In this document: positions 40,251-47,690 of the stretch, one piece after another | How positions within the stretch are numbered: the first letter of the stretch is position 1 | Layout: the number at the start of each line of letters is the position of its first letter | Assembly: GCA_964392465.1 (NCBI GenBank) | Contig: CAYMPC010000003.1 | Span: 1-47,690, forward strand | Direction of reading: 5' to 3' | Source: JAAXVZ01 sp964392465 | GTDB lineage: Archaea; Nanobdellota; Nanobdellia; Woesearchaeales; GW2011-AR15 | Length of the DNA stretch: 47,690 nucleotides | Program-made: the position numbers and the translations under genes | The notes under the pieces: model-generated | Told to the model about the DNA's origin: nothing | Databases searched by the model: none | Seen by the model: the letters and a program-made list of their open reading frames with translations, nothing else

Positions 40251-42312
40251 CTCTTTGATATTTAATTATATAAAAAAGGGCAATGCCTGTAGAAAACAAA
40301 ACTAAGTAAAAAAAATAAGTCTGTATTTTTTGATTTTTGGAAGAATATACGACTTCTCCTGTTATCTGGTTTCCATTAAGAGAGTGTGTGTTGTTTTCTT
40401 GTTTTTCTAGATTGTGTTCTTTTTGGATTTGGCTATTGGTTTTTTGTTCTGTTTTTTTGTTTGAATCTTCGTTCGGATTAGAATAAACGTAAACTGTTTC
40501 TGTAATTTCATACGGTGTCTTTCTATCTTCTCTTTGAATTTTTATTTTTAAACTAATGTTATTCTGATCAAAAAAAATTAATTTGTTGTTAATAAGTATG
40601 ATTTTACTAGAAACTGGCCCTATTTGAACTTCTGTTTTTTCTTCTTCACTATATTTTTTATTTCCTTTGTATAAATGACTTGACAAAGAATAACTGTGTT
40701 GGATATTATCTGAATTAAATATTTCGAGGATTGAAAAAACAGTATCGCTATTTGATAGGTTAGTTGTGTAATCTAAAAGAGAATACTGCTTTTTGTCATA
40801 AGGAATAGAAGTTGTTTGTTTTTCTTTATTGCCGCATTCTCCTTCAACAACTATCTCTTTTTTTGTTTTTATACCTAACCCTTCAACAACAATAAAATAG
40901 TTTTTGTTAGATTCACATACAAAAGATATTGGTAAAAAAAACTCTGTTTCCTGATAATTTTCTTCTAAATATATTGTCGATGTCTCGCTTTGTTTTTTTC
41001 CTTCGCTTTCATTATATAATGATATTGGTTTTTTTGTCGTGTTCCCTTTATAAATTGAAAGCTTTGCCTTTCCTAAACTATTTTTGGCAGAATAACTTAT
41101 TTCTTTAATATCTATCTTGCTTTCAATTTCTCTTTTTGTTTTGTAAATTATTAAATAATCGGAAAAAATGTTTTTATTTGAATTATTACAAGAAAGATTA
41201 CTTACCTCTGCTTTAATAAAAAAAATATTATTGTTTTGATTTGGAGAAAAGATTTTTTTATTTATATTTGTAGTTTTTGTTTTACTCTTAATTGATTCGC
41301 CATATAAATCCTCTATCCAATATTCTATTTCAAAAGGAAAAGAAGTATTGCTTAACGCAAAAGAATATTCAATTTTTTCTCCTTCTTCATAAATGGTTTT
41401 AGGTATTTGAATTGAGAGACTTACATTACAAGGAATTGTATCTATATCCAAGACTTCAGCTAATACACATAATTTATTGTTGGTTATGTTTTTATCCGGT
41501 TCGAAAAATACTTCTCCGCAAACAATATACTCCCCAGATAAATCAAAAAACATGTTTTCTGTTGTTTTGGTTGTGTAATAATTAAAAGAAACATCTATTG
41601 TTGTATCATTAATAAACAAAAAAGAAACATTGTTGCTATCGTTGTTGCTATTATTATTAAAATAAGTAATATTAAAATTAAAAACAGCATTGATTTTTTC
41701 ATTATATGTAGGATAATTATGATTTATGATTTTAAAAAAAGTATCATATTTTGTTTTTGTGTAAAGGTTTTCTTTATGATTGAAAAAAAGTCCCAAATCA
41801 ACACCAGAAACTTCTGTCTCTTCGCTTTTTATGTTTTTTCCCCAGGGAGTTGGTGTAGATTCTAGCCATCCTTCTTCGAAAAAAGAAAAAGTGTTGCCTT
41901 TTTTTATTGAAAAATTATAAAAAAAATCAAGATATGTAGTGTTTTCCGTATGTAAAACAAGTTTATCTCCTGTGTTTCCTAATCCATTGCCAATAAAATT
42001 GTCATCGACACAAAAAAAAACACTGTTTTCTGAAATATTAAATGTTGCGCCTTGATCCAATATCAAAAAAAAAGTATTATTTGAAACTAATTTGCTGCAG
42101 TTTAATTGTGATGGACAGCAATCGACTTCGTCTGTCTGCATGTTATCTGTTATTTTTAATCCAGCTACACTAAATAGTCCTTCCCCTTCATAATAAAGTT
42201 CAATCCACTCTTTTTCATCTTCGGGAATAAACATAATTTCATTTATCCTTATTTCTGCTTTCACATAAACAGATAATAATATCATCAACAAAACAAATAA
42301 AACGCTTTTCAT
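40231..42312 (-). CDS. Secreted membrane-anchored protein with N-terminal lamin-tail domain
   Basis: The 693-residue protein has a signal peptide (about 1-19, MKSVLFVLLMILLSVYVKA). An extracellular lamin-tail-like domain follows (about 20-160), with IRINEIMFIP, EWIELYYEG and LKITDN. Beta-rich repeats follow, with many N-x-S/T sequons likely to be glycosylated. A single transmembrane helix lies at about 665-685 after QITGEVVYSS. Lamin-tail domains occur in surface and nuclease-linked bacterial and archaeal proteins. It is probably a cell-surface protein of about 75 kDa. A TATA-like box near 42341 is 29 bp from the ATG. Confidence 0.8.
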   Translation of the reverse strand: MKSVLFVLLMILLSVYVKAEIRINEIMFIPEDEKEWIELYYEGEGLFSVAGLKITDNMQTDEVDCCPSQLNCSKLVSNNTFFLILDQGATFNISENSVFFCVDDNFIGNGLGNTGDKLVLHTENTTYLDFFYNFSIKKGNTFSFFEEGWLESTPTPWGKNIKSEETEVSGVDLGLFFNHKENLYTKTKYDTFFKIINHNYPTYNEKINAVFNFNITYFNNNSNNDSNNVSFLFINDTTIDVSFNYYTTKTTENMFFDLSGEYIVCGEVFFEPDKNITNNKLCVLAEVLDIDTIPCNVSLSIQIPKTIYEEGEKIEYSFALSNTSFPFEIEYWIEDLYGESIKSKTKTTNINKKIFSPNQNNNIFFIKAEVSNLSCNNSNKNIFSDYLIIYKTKREIESKIDIKEISYSAKNSLGKAKLSIYKGNTTKKPISLYNESEGKKQSETSTIYLEENYQETEFFLPISFVCESNKNYFIVVEGLGIKTKKEIVVEGECGNKEKQTTSIPYDKKQYSLLDYTTNLSNSDTVFSILEIFNSDNIQHSYSLSSHLYKGNKKYSEEEKTEVQIGPVSSKIILINNKLIFFDQNNISLKIKIQREDRKTPYEITETVYVYSNPNEDSNKKTEQKTNSQIQKEHNLEKQENNTHSLNGNQITGEVVYSSKNQKIQTYFFYLVLFSTGIALFYIIKYQRVNLSKK

Positions 42313-42529
42313 TATTTTGGTTTTTAATCTTAGGTAATATAAATAGTTTTCTAATTTTAGTAATATAATAATAATATTAAACTTAAAAAAGCATATTTTA
42401 TTAATAAATAAGTTTATTTTTAAAAAGAAAAATAAATAAGTTATTTTATAAATAAAATATCAAGCAAGAAAAAGTAAGAAAATAATAAAAAGTTTTAAAA
42501 ACTAGAGGAAACTTATTTTACTAGGAAAA
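42313..42529. other. AT-rich divergent intergenic region
   Basis: This 217-bp gap holds the lamin-tail gene promoter (about 42336-42346, reverse) and a dyad AATAAA-TAAG-TTTATT near 42403-42418, plus a degenerate copy near 42431-42448. These resemble the pair upstream of glmM. A TTTTAAAA box near 42493 may serve the plus-strand operon. Confidence 0.4.
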
Positions 42530-43402
42530 ATGGGGTTTTTTGAGAATTTTAAAAAAAAAGAGGAAAATAATATGGGTGCACCGCAAAGTGTTCCTACTAT
42601 GAATAATAATAATCTTTCTACAAATGAAAATTTTGTATTACCCCCTCCTCCGCTTCCAAAAAAAAATTTGTCTTTTGATAAAAATACCTCTTCAAATATT
42701 GTAGTTCCTCCTGCTCCTCTTTTTTCTCAAAGCACCACTAACGCTTCTGCTATTCCAAATATAAATTCCCCGCCTCCGTTGCCACTTCCTCAACAAATTC
42801 AACCCGCGCCTCCTTTTAGCTTTCCTTCCAATCAATTAAATTTACAAGAATCAAAAAAAGAAGAAACTAACTATGCAAAAACCAATTCTAATTTATATGA
42901 AAAAAAAGAAGCATATATAGAAACACCCTTAACTTTTGAACAACCCAATAATACTAAAACTCCTGGTTTTCTTCCTTTAATGCCTCCTGTCAGGCAGCAA
43001 ACAAAAAACTTCTCTTCTTTTTCTTCTTCTATCCCCTCCTTTGATATAGAAAAAGAAGAAATACCTTCCTTTTCAACACAAGAAGAAACAAATATAAAAG
43101 AGGAAGCAGAATCTCTCCCTATCTTAGAAATATTTGATTCTGAAGAAGAAATGCCAAATATGGATTTTAGACATTCTGAATTGAAAAAGCCCTTGTTTAT
43201 AAGAACAGATTATTTCAGCCAAGTTCTCTCTACGCTCGATTCTATAAAAGAATATGTCACAGAATCTCCTGAAATTATTTCAGGATTAGAAAATCTTAAG
43301 AAAAACAGCGATATTGAAAACAGAAATTATAAAAATTCACTTGAAGATATCCAAAGAAAGTTAATTTATATAGACAAAGTACTATTTGAAAAAGAGGGAT
43401 AA
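42530..43402 (+). CDS. Polyproline-rich protein with C-terminal module shared with the next gene
   Basis: The 290-residue protein is not recognised. Residues 1-200 are low complexity and rich in Pro, Asn and Ser (PPPPLPKK, PPPLPLPQQ). A compact helical module follows at about 222-290: FIRTDYFSQVLSTLDSI, then KNSLEDIQRKLIYIDKVLFE. The same module forms the whole of the next protein (KNSLDDVERKLRYIDQTLFE), so a duplication is visible. No signal peptide is present, so it is probably cytoplasmic. It is first of three tightly spaced genes. Confidence 0.8.
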   Translation: MGFFENFKKKEENNMGAPQSVPTMNNNNLSTNENFVLPPPPLPKKNLSFDKNTSSNIVVPPAPLFSQSTTNASAIPNINSPPPLPLPQQIQPAPPFSFPSNQLNLQESKKEETNYAKTNSNLYEKKEAYIETPLTFEQPNNTKTPGFLPLMPPVRQQTKNFSSFSSSIPSFDIEKEEIPSFSTQEETNIKEEAESLPILEIFDSEEEMPNMDFRHSELKKPLFIRTDYFSQVLSTLDSIKEYVTESPEIISGLENLKKNSDIENRNYKNSLEDIQRKLIYIDKVLFEKEG

Positions 43403-43404
43403 TC

Positions 43405-43632
43405 ATGGATAAAGATAAAAATGTCTTTGTGAAGATAGAAGAATATAATGAGATCTTGGATATAGTCGCTTTAATTAATCAAAAAGTAAAAGAAGCAAGA
43501 ACTATCTTGGGAAAAATAAATGATTTAAAAAACCAGGAAGATCTTGAGTTGGATGTATGGAAAAACTCACTTGATGATGTTGAGAGAAAGTTAAGATATA
43601 TTGATCAAACCTTATTTGAACCAAGATATTAA
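43405..43632 (+). CDS. Small helical protein homologous to the C-terminus of the previous gene
   Basis: This 75-residue protein is one copy of the helical module: VFVKIEEYNEILDIVALINQ, then KNSLDDVERKLRYIDQTLFE. It is two bases after the previous stop. The pattern of hydrophobic residues suggests a two- or three-helix coiled coil that may pair with the module in the upstream protein. Function is unknown. Confidence 0.8.
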   Translation: MDKDKNVFVKIEEYNEILDIVALINQKVKEARTILGKINDLKNQEDLELDVWKNSLDDVERKLRYIDQTLFEPRY

Positions 43633-43633
43633 A

Positions 43634-43993
43634 ATGAGTGAAAAAGATTATTTTGTTGGGATATATGATCCTTTGGATGTGCGAAGAAATTTATTAGAAT
43701 CTTCTAAGGAGATAATAAAATCTCTGCAATCTTATGAAAGACTTGAAAAGATAAGAGAGGAAAAACTGAGATTATACAGGGAAATGAAAAGACTAAGTGC
43801 TGAACTTGATCTACTGGTTTCAAAGATTAAGCAAAACCTTCCAACTTCTGGATTGAGAAGGACATTAAAATCAAAACAAAAAAGTTTTAGTTCATTAAAT
43901 GTCTCTCCCGGAGGAAAAAAGTTTTCTTCTGAACTTCAAAAATTAGAAGAGCAGCTTAGAGAAGTTGAAAAACAGCTTTCTTTTATGACTTAG
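43634..43993 (+). CDS. Coiled-coil protein of unknown function
   Basis: This 119-residue protein starts MSEKDYFVGIYDPLDVRR and has a long coiled coil (about 20-70), a Ser/Lys-rich hinge, then a second coiled coil at the C-terminus. Its ATG follows the previous stop by one base. An upstream in-frame start inside the previous gene is unlikely. The three genes look like subunits of one complex, possibly cytoskeletal or scaffold-like; no family is recognised. Confidence 0.8.
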   Translation: MSEKDYFVGIYDPLDVRRNLLESSKEIIKSLQSYERLEKIREEKLRLYREMKRLSAELDLLVSKIKQNLPTSGLRRTLKSKQKSFSSLNVSPGGKKFSSELQKLEEQLREVEKQLSFMT

Positions 43994-44032
43994 TTCTAAA
44001 AAAATATAAAGGATTTTGTTTTTTAATTAGAT

Positions 44033-44245
44033 ATGTGTCTCCAAATTCCTGGAAAAGTAATAAGTATTAAAGGGAAAAAAGCTATAATTGATTATGATAT
44101 AGAAAAAAGAGAAGCGGTAATTGCAGATATTTCTCCTAAAGAAGGAGAATGGGTTTTAGTTGTTGGAAAATTTATTGTTGAGATTGTTCCTGAAAAGATT
44201 GGAAGAAAAAGCCTTAATCATTGGAAAAAAACAATGCTTGGTTGA
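44033..44245 (+). CDS. hypC: HypC/HupF-family hydrogenase assembly chaperone-like protein
   Basis: The 70-residue protein begins MCLQIPGKVISI, the HypC signature with the functional Cys2 that carries the Fe(CN)2CO unit with HypD. An OB-like barrel follows, with AIIDYDIEKREAVIADIS and GEWVLVVGKFIVEI. Its 3' end overlaps a convergent DUF6390-like gene. No hypD, hypE, hypF or hydrogenase subunit is seen in the window, so it may be an orphan or moonlighting form. Confidence 0.85.
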   Translation: MCLQIPGKVISIKGKKAIIDYDIEKREAVIADISPKEGEWVLVVGKFIVEIVPEKIGRKSLNHWKKTMLG

Positions 44246-44960
44246 GTGTTTCTATGTTTTTTGTTGTGTATTTTTTAATGTGTGTTTCTTCTTTTTTTGT
44301 CAAAATTTTACAAGCAAAATCCCAGTGAATTGCAATACTATCGTTTGTTTTTAAATTAGGAAGGAACCAATCCACATATTCTATATATTGTATTTCTGGT
44401 TTGGCATAAGTTAGTTGGTTTTGCCTAAAAACTAAAGGTGATGCAGAAACAAGAAGTTGTTCTTTCATTATCTTCAAAACCTTCCCTACAGAAATAACAC
44501 ATTTGTTCATTGTTTGTATATTTGTTGGCACAGAACCTGTTGTTTTTCCCACCCCTACAAATAAAACATTAAAAGAATGATGTGGATTTACTCCTTCGGG
44601 TAATTTGTTTATAAGAAACCTAGCGTGCTTTTCTGGCAAGCCTCTTTTTGTTAATGCCATAATTATTTCCTTTATGTCTTTTTTTGAAAAGGAATCTAGC
44701 AATTTATTTCCTATCCAGTAACTTTCAACAACATCATAATCGAAAGGGTTTTTATTATGCTTTTTGGCAATATGTTCAAGATACACATATAGGCCCTCGT
44801 ATTTGGAAAAATGTGTTTCTATCTTTTTTTTATCATATTTTTTACCCTTTAGCATTAGATAAAAATCTGTGTAAGAATCCTTTGGTCCACAATACCTCAA
44901 CCTATTTGTTATAGAAGAAAATCTACATGCAAGCTCTAAGCCTTTTTCTTTGTTGCCCAT
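44214..44960 (-). CDS. DUF6390-like protein
   Basis: The 248-residue protein has R-Y-C24-G-P near the start, YVYLEHIAKKHNKNPFDYDV near 58 and VVESYWIGNKLLDSF near 77. PHHSFNVLFVGVG follows near 125, and DWFLPNLKTNDSIAIHWDFAC near 200. As I recall the family, this matches DUF6390, which in bacteria occurs near NiFe hydrogenase maturation genes. The tail-to-tail overlap with hypC here agrees with a link. The conserved Cys, His and Trp positions suggest a metal or ligand site; function is unknown. Confidence 0.6.
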   Translation of the reverse strand: MGNKEKGLELACRFSSITNRLRYCGPKDSYTDFYLMLKGKKYDKKKIETHFSKYEGLYVYLEHIAKKHNKNPFDYDVVESYWIGNKLLDSFSKKDIKEIIMALTKRGLPEKHARFLINKLPEGVNPHHSFNVLFVGVGKTTGSVPTNIQTMNKCVISVGKVLKIMKEQLLVSASPLVFRQNQLTYAKPEIQYIEYVDWFLPNLKTNDSIAIHWDFACKILTKKEETHIKKYTTKNIETLNQALFFSND

Positions 44961-45850
44961 GTTTTTCTAAGTTCCCTTATAGAAAAATTCTTTGTAGAAT
45001 TCATGAAAAGAACAACACCTGAAATTAATAAAACAATTCCAAATGCCTCACTATAAGAAATTGGTGCTCCTGATGCAATGTTTAAAAAAGTTGTAATTGG
45101 AGATCCCAATAATAAAATAGAAGTTGCCAAAGAAACATCAATATGCTTAAGTCCATTATACCATGTAAAAACATAAAAAATTAACATTAGGGAGGTTATC
45201 AATATCCAAATTAATTGTGTGCTTGTCAGACTAATTATTAAACTTGTTTTGCCTGTTGCAAATAAATAAATCAATATGAACAATGAACCAAAAAACATTC
45301 TTCCGAATGCAACAATATTCCCTGATAAGTTTGCTAAAATCCTTTTTGAAATTATATTTTCAACTGCCCAAAAAAGTGTTGCAACCAGAATCAATAAATC
45401 TCCCATTAAAAAAACACTGCTTGGCCTTAATAATAGATAGTTGCCAATTAATAAAATCAAAGAAGCAAAAACTACTTTCTTGTTGAGTTTTTCTTTTAGG
45501 AAAAGTAAGGCAAACAGAGTAACAAAGATAAACATTGATTTGTGGATTAATGAGGCATTTGCTGCACTTGTCATTTGCAATCCTTTAAAATAGATTATAA
45601 AAGGTGTTGCTCCTCCAATAAAACCAATAACCAATAGGCTTAACCAGTCTTTTTTATTCAATTTTTTGAACTCATTGAATTTAGATGTTATGAAAATCAA
45701 AGAAATAAAAAATAATGCAACTATGATATTTTTTGAAAACGTAAATATGCTTGAATCTATTCCTTTGACAGCATATTTATTAAGAAATATTGAAACTCCG
45801 CTTATGATTGCTGTTGAAAAAACAAGCAATAATGCATCTCTTTTTTCCAT
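44936..45850 (-). CDS. EamA/DMT-family transporter
   Basis: The 304-residue protein has about ten transmembrane helices in two EamA repeats (about 5-135 and 145-285). IGFIGGATPFIIYFKGLQ, MFIFVTLFALLFLKEKL and YNGLKHIDVSLATSILLLGSP are typical. The family exports small metabolites. ATG 45850 (MEKRDALLL) is chosen because a CTTAAATAC box at 45872-45880 lies about 26 bp upstream; an in-frame ATG at 45889 would add 13 residues. The 3' end overlaps the DUF6390-like start by 25 bases. Confidence 0.88.
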   Translation of the reverse strand: MEKRDALLLVFSTAIISGVSIFLNKYAVKGIDSSIFTFSKNIIVALFFISLIFITSKFNEFKKLNKKDWLSLLVIGFIGGATPFIIYFKGLQMTSAANASLIHKSMFIFVTLFALLFLKEKLNKKVVFASLILLIGNYLLLRPSSVFLMGDLLILVATLFWAVENIISKRILANLSGNIVAFGRMFFGSLFILIYLFATGKTSLIISLTSTQLIWILITSLMLIFYVFTWYNGLKHIDVSLATSILLLGSPITTFLNIASGAPISYSEAFGIVLLISGVVLFMNSTKNFSIRELRKTWATKKKA

Positions 45851-45871
45851 TGGGGTAAAGATAATTTGAAG

Positions 45872-45880
45872 GTATTTAAG
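45872..45880 (-). promoter_or_regulatory. TATA-like box of the EamA gene
   Basis: Reverse-strand CTTAAATAC, centred 26 bp before ATG 45850, supports the shorter start and a leaderless transcript. Confidence 0.45.
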
Positions 45881-45944
45881 TTTTTTCATTTTATTATTTT
45901 ACTGTTTTTTCACTTAATTTTTAAATAAATCTTCTTTTTCTTTA

Positions 45945-47219
45945 ATGAATATGAAAATATTAATTATATCTGAGTATTTCTACCCCGAGGAAAAAGGCGG
46001 CGGAGAGATTAGTGCTTTTCTTCTCGCAAAAGAAATTGCAAAATCAGGGATAGAAACACATGTTCTTACTTCTTACTTTGAAAAATTAAAAAAAGAAGAA
46101 ACAATCGAAAAAGTAAAAATCCATAGAACACTTAAAACTGGAAAAAATCCCTCTTCTGTCTTGAGCAATATTAAAAGAGATCTTTTTTTTGAGAGATCTT
46201 TGCTAAACGAATTGAAAATATTAGAGGACAAAGAATCTTTTGATATTATACATTGCATGAACATAACTAGCATATATGCAATTAAGTTAAAACAAAAAAT
46301 CAAAAAACCTTTTGTTCTTCATGTTAACAGCCCTGTCTTATTTTGCCCAAAAGCAACGCTTATGTATCAGGACAGACAAGAATGTTTTTTTGAATGTAAA
46401 TTATGCACTTTCTTAAAATGTTATTTAAAATCTAAAAATCTTGGAAAATTTGAATTATCTCCTGTTCTTAAATATAACTTGTTTACTTTTTTTGGAATCA
46501 GAAAAAAGTATAAAAATTATCAAAAAATAATTAAGAGATTTGATTATTATTTTGCAATAAGTACTTATATGAAAGAACGACTTCTGAAAGCAGGAATTCC
46601 TCAAAATAAAATTGATATTATCTATAATGAAATCAACTTAAATAATTTCCAGAGATTAAAACAGAATAAAAACAGAATAAAAAGAATACTCTATCTTGGG
46701 GAATATAGTAGACCAAAGGGCCCACATGTTTTAATTGAGGCATTAAAAAAGATAAAACTGCCATATGAAGCAAATTTTTACGGGGAGGGTAATTTAAAAG
46801 AGTATTTAAAAAAAGAGATTAAAAATAACAAAATAAATGCAAAAATTAATGAAAAAATTAAATATGATAAATTGCCAGAGATTGTGCAAATGCACGATAT
46901 TGTTGTTATTCCTTCTCTTGTGGGTGAGGCTTTTGGAAGGGTTGCCCTTGAAGCTATTGCAGCGGGAAAGGTTGTTGTGGCGTCTGATGTTGGAGGAATA
47001 GGAGATATTATTAAAGAAGGAAAAACTGGTTTTTTATATAATGGAAAAAATAATTTGGTTTATTTGATTAATCTTCTTTTGGAGAAGAAAATTTCTTTAG
47101 ATAGGGGTGTTATAAAAAAACACATAAAACATTTGAAAAAAAATAATAGCGAAACAGTAATAAAAATTTACAAGAGATTACAAAATGAAAATAAAAAACA
47201 AAAGCAAGAAAAAAATTAA
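45945..47219 (+). CDS. Family 4 glycosyltransferase
   Basis: The 424-residue GT-B enzyme has an N-terminal domain with ILIISEYFYPEEKGGGE near 4-20 and a C-terminal UDP/GDP-sugar domain. That has YLGEYSRPKGPHVLIEAL and the E-x7-E signature GEAFGRVALEAIAAGK near 330. An unusual cysteine cluster C-x3-C-x2-C-x4-C lies at about 145-158. A TATA-like TTTTTAAATAAA near 45923 fits ATG 45945, or ATG 45951 six bases later, equally well. It overlaps the next glycosyltransferase gene by 35 bases, so they act as an operon, likely in surface glycan assembly. Confidence 0.92.
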   Translation: MNMKILIISEYFYPEEKGGGEISAFLLAKEIAKSGIETHVLTSYFEKLKKEETIEKVKIHRTLKTGKNPSSVLSNIKRDLFFERSLLNELKILEDKESFDIIHCMNITSIYAIKLKQKIKKPFVLHVNSPVLFCPKATLMYQDRQECFFECKLCTFLKCYLKSKNLGKFELSPVLKYNLFTFFGIRKKYKNYQKIIKRFDYYFAISTYMKERLLKAGIPQNKIDIIYNEINLNNFQRLKQNKNRIKRILYLGEYSRPKGPHVLIEALKKIKLPYEANFYGEGNLKEYLKKEIKNNKINAKINEKIKYDKLPEIVQMHDIVVIPSLVGEAFGRVALEAIAAGKVVVASDVGGIGDIIKEGKTGFLYNGKNNLVYLINLLLEKKISLDRGVIKKHIKHLKKNNSETVIKIYKRLQNENKKQKQEKN

Positions 47220-47690
47220 AGTGTTGTATGCTGGGAATTTCAAGCTTTCTCATTACCCTCGCGGGCGAATTTTATATAATGGGCTTCTACAAAATAAAGT
47301 AGATACAAAATTAGTTTTGGCACAGAACTTAAAAGGATATTTAAACCTTTTTTTAGAGATAATAAAAAAAGATTATGATATTATAATGGTTACTGGCAAA
47401 CCTGTTTTTCTTATTGCTTTCTTTCTGAAATTCTGGCACAGGAAAAAAATATTATTTGATGTTTTTATAAGCGATTATGAAAACTTGGTATTGAATAGAA
47501 AAAAAGTAAAAGAAGGTAGTTTCTTTGCAAAGGCGATATGGTTATTAGATAGATATAGTTGTGTTTTTTCTGATTTTAATATTCTTGACACTAAATTTCA
47601 TATAGATTATTTTTGTCAAACATATAAATTAGATAAAAATAAATTTGATGTTGTTTTTGTTGGCGCAGAGGATGAATTGTTTTATCCTAG
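47185..47690 (+). CDS. Glycosyltransferase, GT4-like N-terminal part (partial at window end)
   Basis: ATG 47185 starts a frame open to the window end (168 residues). The start KKKIKVLYAGNFKLSHYPR, an IIMVTGKP strand and the final VVFVGAEDELFYP look like the N-terminal domain of a GT-B enzyme up to the interdomain linker. It overlaps the preceding GT4 gene in another frame and is probably its partner. The sugar-binding half lies outside the window. Confidence 0.7.
   Translation, partial: MKIKNKSKKKIKVLYAGNFKLSHYPRGRILYNGLLQNKVDTKLVLAQNLKGYLNLFLEIIKKDYDIIMVTGKPVFLIAFFLKFWHRKKILFDVFISDYENLVLNRKKVKEGSFFAKAIWLLDRYSCVFSDFNILDTKFHIDYFCQTYKLDKNKFDVVFVGAEDELFYP

Noticed and set aside
46180..46202. 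Repeat of AGAGATCT around a T-run
   Set aside because: It lies inside the GT4 coding sequence and fits codon use; no sign of a regulatory role.
1..47690. tRNA genes, CRISPR arrays, insertion sequences, replication origin
   Set aside because: No cloverleaf with a T-loop consensus, no regularly spaced direct repeats, no transposase and no origin-recognition box cluster were seen; mcm and primase alone do not locate an origin.

Overview
The window is very AT-rich archaeal DNA, most likely from a DPANN archaeon of the Nanoarchaeota/Woesearchaeota/Pacearchaeota type. The evidence for an archaeon is direct: TBP, MCM, an archaeal-order S10-spc ribosomal operon with eS4, eL19 and eL32, aIF1 and RNase P Rnp1 inside that operon, and an AK6/Fap7 kinase. 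A DPANN assignment is inference from the single-polypeptide primase (PriS fused to the PriL Fe-S domain), the minimal gene set and the AT-rich compact layout. Many genes have a TATA-like box 25-29 bp before the ATG, so transcripts are probably mostly leaderless; genes with a real 5' leader or a strong Shine-Dalgarno site therefore stand out. I found no rRNA, tRNA, CRISPR array or insertion sequence.

Region 1 (1-8970) is surface glycan and lipid-linked sugar work. It holds a reverse-strand set with two GT2 enzymes, three large polytopic GT-C-like proteins and a small membrane protein, plus a methyltransferase and another GT2, interrupted by a NFACT (RqcH/Rqc2) homologue lacking its C-terminal half. 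Region 2 (8981-13294) is a glmM-glmU-glmS operon making UDP-GlcNAc, the likely sugar supply for those glycosyltransferases. A 304-bp intergenic region separates it from a divergent winged-helix regulator that carries a C-terminal domain resembling S-layer proteins. Region 3 (13599-19324) has that regulator, Maf, AK6/Fap7, a PRC-barrel protein, an M1 aminopeptidase and an endonuclease IV homologue.

Region 4 (19394-33029) is the ribosomal superoperon on the reverse strand, transcribed uL3, uL4, uL23, uL2, uS19, uL22, uS3, uL29, aIF1, Rnp1, uS17, uL14, uL24, eS4, uL5, uS14, uS8, uL6, eL32, eL19, uL18, uS5, uL30, uL15, SecY. Just upstream of uL3 is a possible 25-codon ORF overlapping a potential RNA hairpin.

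Region 5 (33172-40250) has a SpoIIM-like membrane protein and an information-processing block: fused primase, NnrD, TBP, MCM and an RPA32-like OB-fold protein on the reverse strand, and a divergent small Toprim protein sharing a promoter with the primase. Region 6 (40231-44960) holds a secreted lamin-tail-domain protein, an unrecognised three-gene operon (polyproline/coiled-coil proteins sharing a repeated C-terminal module) and an apparently orphan HypC facing a DUF6390-like protein. Region 7 (44936-47690) has an EamA transporter and two overlapping glycosyltransferase genes, the second cut by the window edge.

The best candidates for undescribed biology are the three-gene module at 42530-43993, the HypC/DUF6390-like pair without visible hydrogenase genes, the regulator with a surface-protein-like domain plus its structured leader and paired dyads, and the leader of the uL3 operon.
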